Shown in pieces: positions 45,972-54,371 of a stretch of 64,000 bases of DNA. The stretch is taken from contig JAEPQO010000004.1 of the NCBI GenBank assembly GCA_017640505.1, positions 1 through 64,000 of the forward strand. Direction: 5' to 3'. Each line of letters begins with the position of its first letter. Positions within the stretch are counted from its first letter, which is position 1. The translations under genes and the position numbers were made by a program. Source of the DNA: Rhodospirillales bacterium. Lineage in GTDB: Bacteria > Pseudomonadota > Alphaproteobacteria > Rhodospirillales > Casp-alpha2. A model generated the notes under the pieces. The model was not told the origin of the DNA, searched no databases, and was given only the letters and a program-made list of their open reading frames with translations.

Positions 45972-45999
45972 AATATAGGGAAAATCGGGGAAATGTCAA
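45972..45999 (-). promoter_or_regulatory. Near-consensus sigma70 promoter of rpsD
   Basis: On the minus strand TTGACA (45994-45999) and TATATT (45972-45977) are 16 bases apart, the best consensus promoter in the window. The expected start leaves a leader of about 115 bases before the rpsD ATG, containing a GC-rich inverted repeat around 45901-45923 (CCCGCTTTCGCTGCGGCGGG), a possible site for S4 autoregulation. Confidence 0.75.
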
Positions 46000-46017
46000 A
46001 GGGATCGGGTAATTTTG

Positions 46018-46722
46018 TTACCCGATCCCCAATCGGTCGGCGAGCGCCGCCTGCCCGACCCCGGTCAGCACCACCTTGCGGGTGTCCGCAATGCGCTCGA
46101 CCCAGCCGTTCATAATAAACGTGTCGGCGATGGCCGCGCCAAGCGCCCCGCCCACATGCGGACGCCGCTCGCTCCAGTCCAGGCAACGCCTGGCCAGGTG
46201 GCGGCGCTTGGTCCTGAGATCCTCGAAATCGATACCGAGATCCGTGAAAAAGCCGAGCCCGGCGTCCGTCGGGTGAAAGTCCTTATCGTCCTCGGTGATA
46301 TAGCCGCGCTCTTTCAGCGCGTCGGCGACGGCAACCCCTAGCACGCCTGCGAGGTGGTCGTAGCACATGCGGGATTCCCTGAGTTCCTGCAACAGCTTCG
46401 ACGGTTTGCGGTGCACCACGGGCTGATCCGGCAGCAGGTGCGCCAGCGGCTCAAGCGCGTCAGCAACCCGTGCATCGGAAAGGCGGTAATATCGGTGCCG
46501 TCCCTGCTTCTCGACGACGATCAGGTTGAGATCGCTCATTTTCTTAAGATGCGAAGACGCCGTCTGTGCCGTGACCCCCGCGTGCAGCGCCAGTTCCGTC
46601 GCCGTCAGCGCCTGCCCGCCCGCCAGCGCCGCCAACATGTTGGCCCGTGCCGGCACGCCGATGACCGCGCCGATACGGGCCGCCGCACGGGCATCCTGTT
46701 TCTCCCAACCATCGTTAAACAT
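46018..46722 (-). CDS. ArsR-family winged-helix transcriptional regulator
   Basis: The 234-residue protein has an N-terminal ArsR-type winged helix: IGVPARANMLAALAGGQALTATELALHAGVTAQTASSHL (about 20-58), then VEKQGRHRYYRLSD in the wing. The C-terminal half (about 110-234) is an extra helical domain not found in minimal ArsR proteins, possibly for sensing. No CxC metal motif is visible near the DNA-binding helix. It is divergent from the PEP mutase-family gene, which it probably controls through the dyad at 46739-46774. Confidence 0.88.
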   Translation of the reverse strand: MFNDGWEKQDARAAARIGAVIGVPARANMLAALAGGQALTATELALHAGVTAQTASSHLKKMSDLNLIVVEKQGRHRYYRLSDARVADALEPLAHLLPDQPVVHRKPSKLLQELRESRMCYDHLAGVLGVAVADALKERGYITEDDKDFHPTDAGLGFFTDLGIDFEDLRTKRRHLARRCLDWSERRPHVGGALGAAIADTFIMNGWVERIADTRKVVLTGVGQAALADRLGIG

Positions 46723-46738
46723 CTGATACTCCTGCTAC

Positions 46739-46774
46739 ATTCATATTTCGATGATAACCGAATCGTTTATGAAT
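46739..46774. promoter_or_regulatory. Dyad in the ArsR / PEP-mutase-family divergent region
   Basis: ATTCATA (46739-46745) and TATGAAT (46768-46774) are perfect 7-base inverted arms, with a near-symmetric CGAT / ATCG inside. It lies 17 bases from the ArsR-type start and 56 from the other, the place expected for an autoregulatory operator. Confidence 0.45.
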
Positions 46775-46829
46775 GACAATGGTGCACGACCGTATAGATT
46801 GGCTGCACGTTCATTGAAGGAAGCAGCCG

Positions 46830-47651
46830 ATGCACAAAGACGCGTTTTTGAAGCGCCATTCAGAAGGTCCGATGATCCGCATGCCCAACGCCTGGGACGC
46901 GGGCTCGGCAAGGATCATGGAAGCCGCCGGCGCGGACGCCATCGCCACCACCAGCGCCGGCATCGTCTATACGATGGCGCGGCCCGACTATGAAGGCGAC
47001 CTCAGTCGCGAGGAGTGCCTTCGCGCCGTTGAAGAAATATGCGCTACCGTCGACGTCCCGGTCAGCGTCGACAGCGAGGACGGCTACGGCGATACGCCGG
47101 AAGAGGTGGAGGAGACCTTTCAAAAGCTGATCCAGGCCGGCGCCCGGGGTGGCAGCATCGAAGATCACGCCCGGTTTGGTGGCGATGATCTGATGAGCAT
47201 CGAGGGAACCGTGGCACGCATCCACGCCGCCCGACAGGCCATCGACAAAACCGATGTCCCGTTCGTACTGACAGCCAGGGCGGAATGTTTCCTCGTCCCT
47301 CACCCCGATCCAATGGCGGATAGCCTGAAGCGGATCAAAGCATACGAAGACGCGGGCGCAGACTGCCTATACATTCCGGGCCTCAGGGACCGCGCGCAAA
47401 TCTCGACCCTTCTGAACAGCGTCGAAACACCCGTGAACATACTTGTCGGGATGCCCGGTTTCGACATCCCCCTAGACGAACTGGAAACAATGGGTGTTCG
47501 CCGCATTTCGACCGGCGGCAGCATCATGTGCGCGACGCTCGGTCTCGTCCGCGATGCCGTGGCGGGCCTGACGGCGGGCGATCTCGATTACCTCGACCGG
47601 ATGATCACGCACGCTGATCTCACGAAAATTTTCGGCAAGCAAAAGCAATAA
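46830..47651 (+). CDS. Isocitrate lyase/PEP mutase superfamily enzyme
   Basis: The 273-residue product has the small-barrel layout of the PEP mutase/oxaloacetate-decarboxylase branch: MIRMPNAWDAGSARIMEAAGADAIATTS, the metal site VSVDSEDGYGDTPEEVEETF, and GARGGSIEDHA. It lacks the KKCGH loop of true isocitrate lyase, so it probably cleaves or rearranges a different 2-oxo or phospho acid. A strong AAGGAAG precedes the ATG. It is divergent from an ArsR regulator and followed at once by a DUF1127 gene. Confidence 0.88.
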   Translation: MHKDAFLKRHSEGPMIRMPNAWDAGSARIMEAAGADAIATTSAGIVYTMARPDYEGDLSREECLRAVEEICATVDVPVSVDSEDGYGDTPEEVEETFQKLIQAGARGGSIEDHARFGGDDLMSIEGTVARIHAARQAIDKTDVPFVLTARAECFLVPHPDPMADSLKRIKAYEDAGADCLYIPGLRDRAQISTLLNSVETPVNILVGMPGFDIPLDELETMGVRRISTGGSIMCATLGLVRDAVAGLTAGDLDYLDRMITHADLTKIFGKQKQ

Positions 47652-47663
47652 GGAAGAAGACCC

Positions 47664-47822
47664 ATGCTGTTCCCCAACCTTCTTGGCATTCTCTATTTAT
47701 GGGTCACGCGGCACCGGCAGCGCCGCCAACTTAGGCGCATGGAGCCATGGCAGTTGCGCGACCTCGGCATTACCGGAGACGATGCGGAACTGGAAAGCCG
47801 GAAGCCCTGCTGGCGGGCTTAG
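47664..47822 (+). CDS. DUF1127 (YjiS-like) microprotein
   Basis: A 52-residue protein translated from the ATG at 47664 with AGGAAGAAG just upstream. The C-terminal half RRQLRRMEPWQLRDLGIT matches the DUF1127 core (basic helix then L-x-D-L/I-G-I). It lies 12 bases after the PEP mutase-family gene, so it belongs to the same transcript. DUF1127 proteins are small alpha- and gammaproteobacterial proteins; some act in RNA and phosphate/nutrient responses. Confidence 0.85.
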   Translation: MLFPNLLGILYLWVTRHRQRRQLRRMEPWQLRDLGITGDDAELESRKPCWRA

Positions 47823-47835
47823 TGACGCCGCGCGT

Positions 47836-48402
47836 CTACTCTGCAGCGAGCGCCGCGAGACCTGCTAGGTATCGCTGTTCCGCCTCGGCAAAGCACTTGC
47901 GGGTCGTCTCGACGTCCCACGGGCGCTCCTGAAGCGTTTCGTGGTCCCATTCGCTGCGCGGCTCGTCCGGTTCGAAGAAATCGCCTCCATAGACATGGAT
48001 CGCCGACGTAAACTTGCCCAGCGGGTTAGTCACGGAATGGACAATGCTATGCCCTAGCGTGGCAACCTGACCGACGCCCATAGAGTCAGCGCCTGCCGCC
48101 TCGAGTCCGTCCTTGGTCTGCTTCCAGAAGATGTTGTCCTCGCGCCCGTGATAAATGCCGATGACCGCGAACATATTGTGATTGTGCGGGATCAGCGTCA
48201 TGTACGGCGACCAGATGAAGTTGATCACGGTCAGATCGTCGGAGCGGTGTAAAAGGTCGATGCCCGCTTTCTTGGGCTCACCCAGTTCCTTGACGATCCC
48301 GCTCGGATCGGAAACCGCTTCGGTCACCAGTTCGCGGACAGCAGACTGACCTTCCTTGACCGCCACACCGCACGCTTCGATGAACCCATCCTTGCTGAAC
48401 AT
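47836..48402 (-). CDS. Cupin protein, cysteine-dioxygenase-like
   Basis: The 188-residue product carries the cupin metal site IPHNHNMFAVIGIYHGREDN (two His and Glu) and a second histidine strand GHSIVHSVTNP with AIHVYGGDFF. This is the CDO/PCO-like double-stranded beta-helix group of non-heme iron enzymes. It may oxidise a thiol; the substrate is unknown. GAGGAG precedes the ATG, and TTGTTG-17-CAAAAT upstream is a possible promoter. Confidence 0.82.
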   Translation of the reverse strand: MFSKDGFIEACGVAVKEGQSAVRELVTEAVSDPSGIVKELGEPKKAGIDLLHRSDDLTVINFIWSPYMTLIPHNHNMFAVIGIYHGREDNIFWKQTKDGLEAAGADSMGVGQVATLGHSIVHSVTNPLGKFTSAIHVYGGDFFEPDEPRSEWDHETLQERPWDVETTRKCFAEAEQRYLAGLAALAAE

Positions 48403-48476
48403 GATCGCTCCTCACATCACTGATTTTGTATATGAAGATATGCAGCAACAAGAGGCGACTGTCCAGAGCGCGCGGA

Positions 48477-49031
48477 TCAGGCTTCGAGTTCGGAATCCCA
48501 GTAAAGAAAATCCCGCCAACTTTCGTGAAGGAAGTTTGGCGGGAACGATCGGCCGTTCTCCTGGAGGGTGTGGCAGCTAGGCCGCGCAGGCTCCCGCATG
48601 GGGAACATCCTGGCATGCTTTGGCAGCTTGTGGCCTTTCTGCAGATTGCACGGCGAACACGCCGTAACGACGTTCTCCCACGTTGTCCGGCCACCCCGGC
48701 AGCGGGGTACGACATGGTCGAACGTCAGTTCTTCCGCCACCATGCGGCTGCCGCAGTATTGGCACGTAAAACCATCGCGTAGGAACACATTGAAACGCGT
48801 AAACGCCGGGCGGCGGTTCATGGGAATGTATTCCTTGAGCGCGATCACGCTCGGCAACGCGAACTCCTGAGAGGGCGAACGCGCCTTGATCTCATATTCG
48901 GAAACGACGGCGACACGGTCGAGAAAGACGGCCTTCAGAGCTTCCTGCCAGGACCAGAGCGAAAGCGGAAAGTAGCTAAGCGGACGAAAGTCCGCGTTCA
49001 AAGCCAGCGCTGGGTAACCATCTATGGACAT
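48477..49031 (-). CDS. HNH endonuclease family protein
   Basis: This 184-residue protein opens with the conserved ALNADFRPLSYFPLSLWSWQEALKAVFLDR domain and ends with an HNH nuclease domain: CQYCGSRMVAEELTFDHVVPRCRGG, then WENVVTACSPCNLQKG, with zinc CxxC pairs and the catalytic His of FDHVVP. Homologues are widespread and not part of restriction systems; the role is unclear. A hairpin with a T-run lies inside the last 20 codons. Confidence 0.9.
   Translation of the reverse strand: MSIDGYPALALNADFRPLSYFPLSLWSWQEALKAVFLDRVAVVSEYEIKARSPSQEFALPSVIALKEYIPMNRRPAFTRFNVFLRDGFTCQYCGSRMVAEELTFDHVVPRCRGGRTTWENVVTACSPCNLQKGHKLPKHARMFPMREPARPSCHTLQENGRSFPPNFLHESWRDFLYWDSELEA
48503..48544 (-). terminator. 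Terminator-like hairpin inside the 3' end of the HNH gene
   Basis: Arms 48511-48522 and 48532-48544 form a 12-bp stem with one bulged base, followed on the minus strand by TTTTCTTT. It lies upstream of the HNH stop codon (48477-48479), so termination here would release an mRNA lacking a stop codon. Confidence 0.45.
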
Positions 49032-49122
49032 CGAATACTACATCTCCTGTCCGGCACAGAAGAGAATACACGATATTGAAAGAAAGCAAAATAAATGCGC
49101 GTGAATCTTTCGTGACCCGAAG

Positions 49123-49818
49123 TCACTTCTGCACGTCTTGAAGGTCCACCTCGAACACATCGGCCAGGAAGAACATGCCCGCCTTGACTGCATCGTCGTC
49201 CAGGCCATGGCCAAGCCCCGGCCGTCCCAGCCCGTCGCAGGGCACGCCGGCGAGACGGAGCACGGAAAGCGCGGCGGGCATGAAATCGAACGGTACGACC
49301 TCGTCCGCCTGCCCGTGGCATAACAGCACGGGGGGCTTCACGGTGATCTCGTCGGCCAGGCTTTCGACATCCACCAGCATGCCGGAATATCCGAGGATGC
49401 CGGCGCACGGCTGCGCACGCCTCAATCCCACGTGCAGCGCCAGCATCGTCCCCTGCGAGAACCCGACAAGCGCGAGATCCTTGTCCTCGAGCCCAAGGAC
49501 CGCCAGTTGCTCGTCAATGTATGCATCCAGGATCGGCGCCGCCTTGCGCACACCTTCGGTGCGGGCTTCATCGGAAAAGTCCTGCAGACTGAACCACTGA
49601 TAACCGATGGGGCCGCCGTCGAACTGAAACGGCGCGTGAGGCGATACAAAGCGGGCATCGGGCAGCACTTTCTGGAAGAAAGGCGCAAGCCCCATCAAGT
49701 CGTCCCCGTCGGAGCCGACACCATGGCACAGGATTACCAGTTGCTTGGGCGTCCGGCCGCCAAGCGGTTCGAGTGTCGGGCCGCTCAGCTTCGGCAGTTC
49801 CGGGGTTTCGTCGCTCAT
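49123..49818 (-). CDS. Alpha/beta hydrolase, carboxylesterase/phospholipase YpfH-type
   Basis: The start is ATG 49818, with GGAG nine bases upstream, giving 231 residues. The serine nucleophile is in LVGFSQGTMLALHVGL (GFSQG), and the oxyanion strand is VILCHGVGSDGDDL. The histidine is likely in the GLGHGLD segment near the end. It is a cytoplasmic esterase with unknown natural substrate, divergent from gluQ. Confidence 0.88.
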   Translation of the reverse strand: MSDETPELPKLSGPTLEPLGGRTPKQLVILCHGVGSDGDDLMGLAPFFQKVLPDARFVSPHAPFQFDGGPIGYQWFSLQDFSDEARTEGVRKAAPILDAYIDEQLAVLGLEDKDLALVGFSQGTMLALHVGLRRAQPCAGILGYSGMLVDVESLADEITVKPPVLLCHGQADEVVPFDFMPAALSVLRLAGVPCDGLGRPGLGHGLDDDAVKAGMFFLADVFEVDLQDVQK

Positions 49819-49911
49819 GCTTGCATGCTCCAAAGATTAGGGTGCACAAGTGGTAGCGCATAATGTTCGTTATTGTCACCCCGTGGCGACCCGGAAAGGC
49901 CAGACTCCCGC

Positions 49912-50760
49912 ATGTCCGTCATCACCCGTTTCGCACCCAGTCCGACTGGATACCTGCATCTAGGACATGCCTATTCGGCGCTTTTTGCCGAACAGGCGGC
50001 GGCACGGTCCGGCGGCCAGTTCCTGTTGCGCATCGAAGACATCGACCGTGGCCGTTGCCGTGCCGAGTTCGAAGATGCCATCTACGAGGATCTGGCATGG
50101 CTCGGCCTTGAATGGGAAACGCCCGTGCGCCGGCAATCCGATCATTTCGAGGACTATGCGCGCGCACTCGGTGAACTTTCGGCTTCGGGACTGACATATC
50201 CCTGTTTCTGCACGCGTAAGGAGATCGAAACCGAAATCGATGCTGCGGGCGGCGCGCCGCACGGTCCCGACGGGCCGGTCTATCCGGGCACCTGCAAGCA
50301 TCTGAGCGAGGAAGAACGCGAAGACCGGGTTGGCGCGGGTGAAGCGCACGCGGTGCGGCTCGACATGGACGCGGCGGTTCTGCGCACTGGCCCGCTGACC
50401 TGGCATGACGCCGCTGCCGGAGAGGTCACGGCGGCCCCTGACCGGTTCGGCGATATTGTGCTGGCGCGCAAGGATACGCCGACGAGTTATCATCTCTCCG
50501 TTACGCTTGATGACCACATCCAGGGCGTCACGCTGGTCACGCGCGGCACCGATCTTTTCGCCGCCACGGATGTCCACCGGGTCCTGCAGACGCTGCTGGA
50601 CCTCGATGTACCGCGCTATCACCACCATTCGTTGCTGACCGGCGCGGACGGCAAGAGGTTCGCCAAACGCGAGAAATCACTGACCATCCGCGAACTGCGT
50701 GCGGCGGGCAAAACCACTGGTGATGTTCTTGGCCTCATGGAAAGTTACGCCGATGTTTAG
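49912..50760 (+). CDS. gluQ: Glutamyl-Q tRNA(Asp) synthetase GluQRS
   Basis: Starting at ATG 49912, the 282-residue enzyme begins MSVITRFAPSPTGYLHLGHAYSALFAE with the class I HxGH motif, includes LRIEDIDRGRCRAEFEDAI, the zinc region CFCTRKEIE with C-x-C, and a KMSKS-like loop KRFAKREKSL. It lacks the anticodon-binding domain of GluRS and glutamylates queuosine at position 34 of tRNA-Asp. It overlaps the following gene by eight bases. Confidence 0.94.
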   Translation: MSVITRFAPSPTGYLHLGHAYSALFAEQAAARSGGQFLLRIEDIDRGRCRAEFEDAIYEDLAWLGLEWETPVRRQSDHFEDYARALGELSASGLTYPCFCTRKEIETEIDAAGGAPHGPDGPVYPGTCKHLSEEEREDRVGAGEAHAVRLDMDAAVLRTGPLTWHDAAAGEVTAAPDRFGDIVLARKDTPTSYHLSVTLDDHIQGVTLVTRGTDLFAATDVHRVLQTLLDLDVPRYHHHSLLTGADGKRFAKREKSLTIRELRAAGKTTGDVLGLMESYADV

Positions 50761-51544
50761 GGCCTTAATTGCCATCGTGTGCCTGCTGACGGCCGTGCTG
50801 CCGGTCCGGGCGGCCCCGGTGCACACGGCAACGGTAACCGAAATCGTCGACGGCGATACCGTCTACATCGATCCCCCCTACAAGGATGGCAATGAAATCC
50901 GGCTCGTCGGCATCCAGGCGCCGAAACTGCCGCTTGGGCGCACGAATTTCCCCACCTGGCCGCTGGCACCGGAAGCAAAACAGGCGCTCGCCGATATGGT
51001 CCTGGGCAAGCGGGTAACACTCACGTTCACAGGTGCCAGGCGCGACCGTTACGCGCGCTGGCTGGCGCACCTGCATGTGACCGGTGACGGTCGACCGCTG
51101 TGGGTGCAAGGGGAAATGCTCCGTCTCGGCATGGCGCGCGTCTATAGCTTTCCGGATAACCGGGGCTTGGTCGGTGAGATGCTGGCGATGGAGCGAGAGG
51201 CGCGATCGGCCGGTCGCGGCATATGGGCGCTCCCCTACTATGCCATCAGAAACCCGGATGCAGACGCGTTGCTGGATGAACTCGGCACCTTTCAGGTGAT
51301 CGAGGGTCGGATCGTCGACGCCGCCCGGGTCAAGAGTACCGTCTATTTGAACTTCGGCACCGACTGGCAAAGCGATTTCACGGTATCGATGCGCCACAGT
51401 GCACTGAAGCTTTTTGAGAAAACGGGCCTCGACCCCGCGACATGGAGCGGGCGCGCGATCCGTGTACGAGGCTGGCTGAGCAAGCGAAACGGCCCCATGA
51501 TCAAAGCCACACATCCGGAGCAGATCGAACTTCTGGACCGTTGA
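50753..51544 (+). CDS. Exported staphylococcal-nuclease-like (thermonuclease) protein
   Basis: From the ATG at 50753 (overlapping the gluQ stop) the 263-residue product has a signal peptide (about 1-20, ending PVRA) and an SNase fold: TATVTEIVDGDTVYIDP, ARRDRYARWLAHLHV, GMARVYSF. The catalytic Arg/Glu pattern of nuclease is only partly visible, so activity is unsure. A C-terminal OB-like part (GRIVDAARVKSTVYLNFG) extends beyond the nuclease. It is probably periplasmic. Confidence 0.83.
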   Translation: MFRALIAIVCLLTAVLPVRAAPVHTATVTEIVDGDTVYIDPPYKDGNEIRLVGIQAPKLPLGRTNFPTWPLAPEAKQALADMVLGKRVTLTFTGARRDRYARWLAHLHVTGDGRPLWVQGEMLRLGMARVYSFPDNRGLVGEMLAMEREARSAGRGIWALPYYAIRNPDADALLDELGTFQVIEGRIVDAARVKSTVYLNFGTDWQSDFTVSMRHSALKLFEKTGLDPATWSGRAIRVRGWLSKRNGPMIKATHPEQIELLDR

Positions 51545-51627
51545 CGTGCCACGGAATTGCCTTCGTTGAGCATTATGCAGCAGATGGGCTAAGGTTCTGT
51601 CCTGGGCTGTCAGGCAAAAGGTTATAG

Positions 51628-53118
51628 ATGAACATGAACCGACGTTTCGGCTGGATTTTCTGCGTACTTGCCGTTGCCGCAACCGCCGTTTCCGGGTGCA
51701 CCACAAACCGCGCCACCGGTGAACAGAGCTTTACGGCGTTCATGTCGGAAGAGGACGAAAAGCGGGTCGGCGCCGAAGAACATCCGAAGATGCTGGAGGC
51801 GTTTGGTGGCACGTATGACGATGCCGCCCTTCAGGCCTATGTATCGGAAATCGGCAGGCGTCTTGTGGCGCAATCGGAAACACCGAACGCCCGGTTCCAG
51901 TTCTTCGTGCTCAACGACAACACCGTCAACGCGTTCGCGCTGCCGGGTGGCTATATCTATATCTCGCGCGGCCTAATTGCGCTCTGTGAAGACGAGGCCG
52001 AACTCGCCGGCGTGATCGGCCATGAAATCGGGCACGTGACCGCGCGCCATTCCGCGCAGCGTTATTCTTCCGCCATGGCAGCCAACATCGGGCTCACTGC
52101 CGTCGGCATTCTCGGCAGTGTTTTCGGTGCGCCCAGCGGCTTGGGCAATCTTGCCTCGTTCGGCGCCCAAGCGGCCCTTCAAAGCTATTCGCGCGCACAG
52201 GAACTCGAAGCCGACCGGCTTGGTGCCAGGTACATGACGCGCGGTGGCTACGACGCGAATGGCCTGACGGATTTCTTTGCCAAGCTCGACATGCAGAACG
52301 GTATCGAAGCGGAGATGGAAGGCCGCCCGAAAGGCCAACATTCCATCATGTCGACGCACCCCCGCACCACCGACCGGATCGAGCAGGCCCGCAAGCTGGC
52401 CGCCGAGCAAACGCCACCGAACGCCAAACGGCAGCGCCCGTTATTCCTGAGCCAGGTGGATGGCATTCTTTTCGGCAAGGATCCGAAGGAAGGGTTCATG
52501 AAGGGCGATACCTTCATTCATCCGGATCTCGGCTTCCGGTTCGATTTCCCGCCCGACTTCAAGATCAACAACGGCAAGACCGAAATCGTCGGCACGAACG
52601 AGAAAGGCACCACCATCATCTTCGACATGGAAAGCCCCAAGGTCGCGACCGGCATGCCGAACCTGGTCGATTACGTTGGGCGCCACTGGGGACCGAAAGC
52701 GAACTTCCAGCCGGAAAACCTTGAGCGCCTGACAATCAACAGCATGGAAGCGGCGACCGGCACGAAACGTATCAACACCAGACAAGGCGAGCGCGATATC
52801 CGCCTGCTTGCCATTCGTGCCGCGCGGGACCGGATTTTCCGCTTTGCGTTCCTGACGGATCCGAAGGTGACGTCGGAAATGTCATTGCCGTTACGCAAGA
52901 CCACATACAGCTTCAACATGCTGTCGCCCGGCGAAGCGAACGATATCCATCCGCCGCATATACGGTTACGCACTGTCAAAGCCGGGGATACACCGACGGC
53001 CCTGGCCGCACAGATGCCGCTCGGCAAATTCAATGACGACTGGTTCCGGGCACTCAACCTGAATGTCGTCTCGGACGGCCTTGCCGCCGGAGAGACCGTC
53101 AAAGTGGTTGGCAACTAG
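51628..53118 (+). CDS. M48 family zinc metalloprotease lipoprotein, BepA-like
   Basis: The 496-residue protein has a signal sequence with lipobox VSGC (about 20-24), then the M48 domain: FALPGGYIYISRGLI, HEIGHVTARHSAQR (HExxH, about 133), and the third zinc ligand ELEADRLGARYM. A C-terminal domain (about 290-440) is followed by a LysM-like end (KAGDTPTALAAQMPL). It is related to BepA/LoiP, which maintain outer-membrane proteins, but has a LysM-like end instead of TPRs. Confidence 0.92.
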   Translation: MNMNRRFGWIFCVLAVAATAVSGCTTNRATGEQSFTAFMSEEDEKRVGAEEHPKMLEAFGGTYDDAALQAYVSEIGRRLVAQSETPNARFQFFVLNDNTVNAFALPGGYIYISRGLIALCEDEAELAGVIGHEIGHVTARHSAQRYSSAMAANIGLTAVGILGSVFGAPSGLGNLASFGAQAALQSYSRAQELEADRLGARYMTRGGYDANGLTDFFAKLDMQNGIEAEMEGRPKGQHSIMSTHPRTTDRIEQARKLAAEQTPPNAKRQRPLFLSQVDGILFGKDPKEGFMKGDTFIHPDLGFRFDFPPDFKINNGKTEIVGTNEKGTTIIFDMESPKVATGMPNLVDYVGRHWGPKANFQPENLERLTINSMEAATGTKRINTRQGERDIRLLAIRAARDRIFRFAFLTDPKVTSEMSLPLRKTTYSFNMLSPGEANDIHPPHIRLRTVKAGDTPTALAAQMPLGKFNDDWFRALNLNVVSDGLAAGETVKVVGN

Positions 53119-53645
53119 GGCTTGGAACTGGCTGCCAGTTGCAGGAGGTGCGACAGCACCGACAGCGACTCGTCGTAAATACCCGCAGCACCGCTTTCAC
53201 GCGGACCGGCAACGTTCAGCACATCGGGTTTTTTGGCTTCGAGCCAGCGCAAGGCAGCAAGCGGCGAATGCGTCCGCTTCAAATCGATGATGTGATAGGG
53301 CTTCTTGAGTTCCTGCGCGATCGCCAGCGTCTCGGCCGTGCCGCCGGAAGGTTCCCCCCGGGTCAGGATCAGCGTCGCGTCGCTGTCAATGACGTTCTGC
53401 CGGGTCCGCGCAGCATAGGCCGAACTCTTCATTTCCTGCATTGGATACTCGGCAGGGATCGGACCGTCCTCGGCGCGGCGGCCACGCGGCACCCATCCGC
53501 CGCACTTCAGCCCCAGCTTAAGCGCAGCATCCAGTGCGGCACGATCCACACCGGTTTGACCGCCAGAGACGATCTTGTCAGGCAGCACGCCGCGGGGCTC
53601 CTTACCGGAGCCCCCGGACACCGTCGTTTCCGACGGCGCCGTCAC
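53115..53645 (-). CDS. SLOG/putative molybdenum-carrier family protein
   Basis: The 176-residue product has a Rossmann-like start with IVSGGQTGVDRAALDAAL (about 26-43), GWVPRGRRAEDGPIP, and ATLILTRGEPSGGT. These match the putative molybdenum-carrier/SLOG superfamily, which binds nucleotide derivatives. Its role is not known. It converges on the M48 gene by four bases and lies five bases downstream of carD. Confidence 0.82.
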   Translation of the reverse strand: MTAPSETTVSGGSGKEPRGVLPDKIVSGGQTGVDRAALDAALKLGLKCGGWVPRGRRAEDGPIPAEYPMQEMKSSAYAARTRQNVIDSDATLILTRGEPSGGTAETLAIAQELKKPYHIIDLKRTHSPLAALRWLEAKKPDVLNVAGPRESGAAGIYDESLSVLSHLLQLAASSKP

Positions 53646-53650
53646 GGGAC

Positions 53651-54145
53651 TTAAGCCGCTTCCAGGATTTGTTCGAGCTTGGTCGTTGCCTTGTCGACGT
53701 CGGTCTTCTCGACGGCGGCCAATTCGGACGCCAGGCGATCACGCGCCTGTTCATAGATCTGCCGTTCCGAGAACGACTGATCGGGCTGACCGACATTGCG
53801 GTGCAGGTCACGCACCACCTCGGCAATCGACACCGGATCACCGGAGTTGATCTTGAGGTCGTATTCGGCGGCGCGACGGCTCCACATGGTGCGCTTGACG
53901 CGCGGGCGTCCTTTAAGGGTCTGGATGGCTTCATCCATGCGCTTCTTGGACGAAAGTTTACGCAGGCCGGAATTTGCGGCTTTGGCGACCGGAACACGCA
54001 GTGTCATGCGGTCGCGGTCGAAACTGATCACAAAGAGTTCCAGTCTGTGGCCGGCGATTTCTTCTTCTTCGACACTGAGGACCTTGCCGACACCGTGCGT
54101 CGGATACACAACGAAGTCACCGGGATTGAATAGCAGTTCAGCCAT
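53651..54145 (-). CDS. CarD-family transcription regulator
   Basis: The start is ATG 54145, giving about 164 residues beginning MAELLFNPGDFVVYPTHGVGKVLSVEEE, the CarD/Mfd RNA-polymerase-interaction fold. The basic C-terminal helical domain (EAIQTLKGRPRVKRTMWSRRAAEYDLKIN) binds promoter DNA. CarD stabilises the open complex at promoters, notably rRNA. A GTG at 54166 would add seven residues. The neighbouring fdxA is a common partner in alphaproteobacteria. Confidence 0.9.
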   Translation of the reverse strand: MAELLFNPGDFVVYPTHGVGKVLSVEEEEIAGHRLELFVISFDRDRMTLRVPVAKAANSGLRKLSSKKRMDEAIQTLKGRPRVKRTMWSRRAAEYDLKINSGDPVSIAEVVRDLHRNVGQPDQSFSERQIYEQARDRLASELAAVEKTDVDKATTKLEQILEAA

Positions 54146-54304
54146 AGGATTTTCTTTTTCACTCACTCATCAAAACTCACCCGCCCCGGATCATGGCGCG
54201 GATGAGAGCTCTAAACCTTTGTCCCGGCGTTGAAAAAGGGCCCTGCCGGACCCCGGAACGCACGGTCATTTTCAGGTGGCATGATACCACAATTTTGCGG
54301 TGCA

Positions 54305-54343
54305 GAAAAGAGCAGCGGGACGAACCCTTCCGGGCCGTCCCGC
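54305..54343 (-). terminator. Intrinsic terminator after fdxA
   Basis: Arms GCGGGACG (54315-54322) and CGTCCCGC (54336-54343) with a nested ACCC / CGGG pair form a stable stem, followed on the minus strand by TGCTTTTC. It starts 29 bases after the fdxA stop. Confidence 0.65.
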
Positions 54344-54371
54344 ATTCAAAAACTCTTTTATTTACAGCGTA

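Noticed and set aside
46830-47651. Glyoxylate-cycle isocitrate lyase
   Set aside because: The protein is much too short and lacks the KKCGH catalytic loop.
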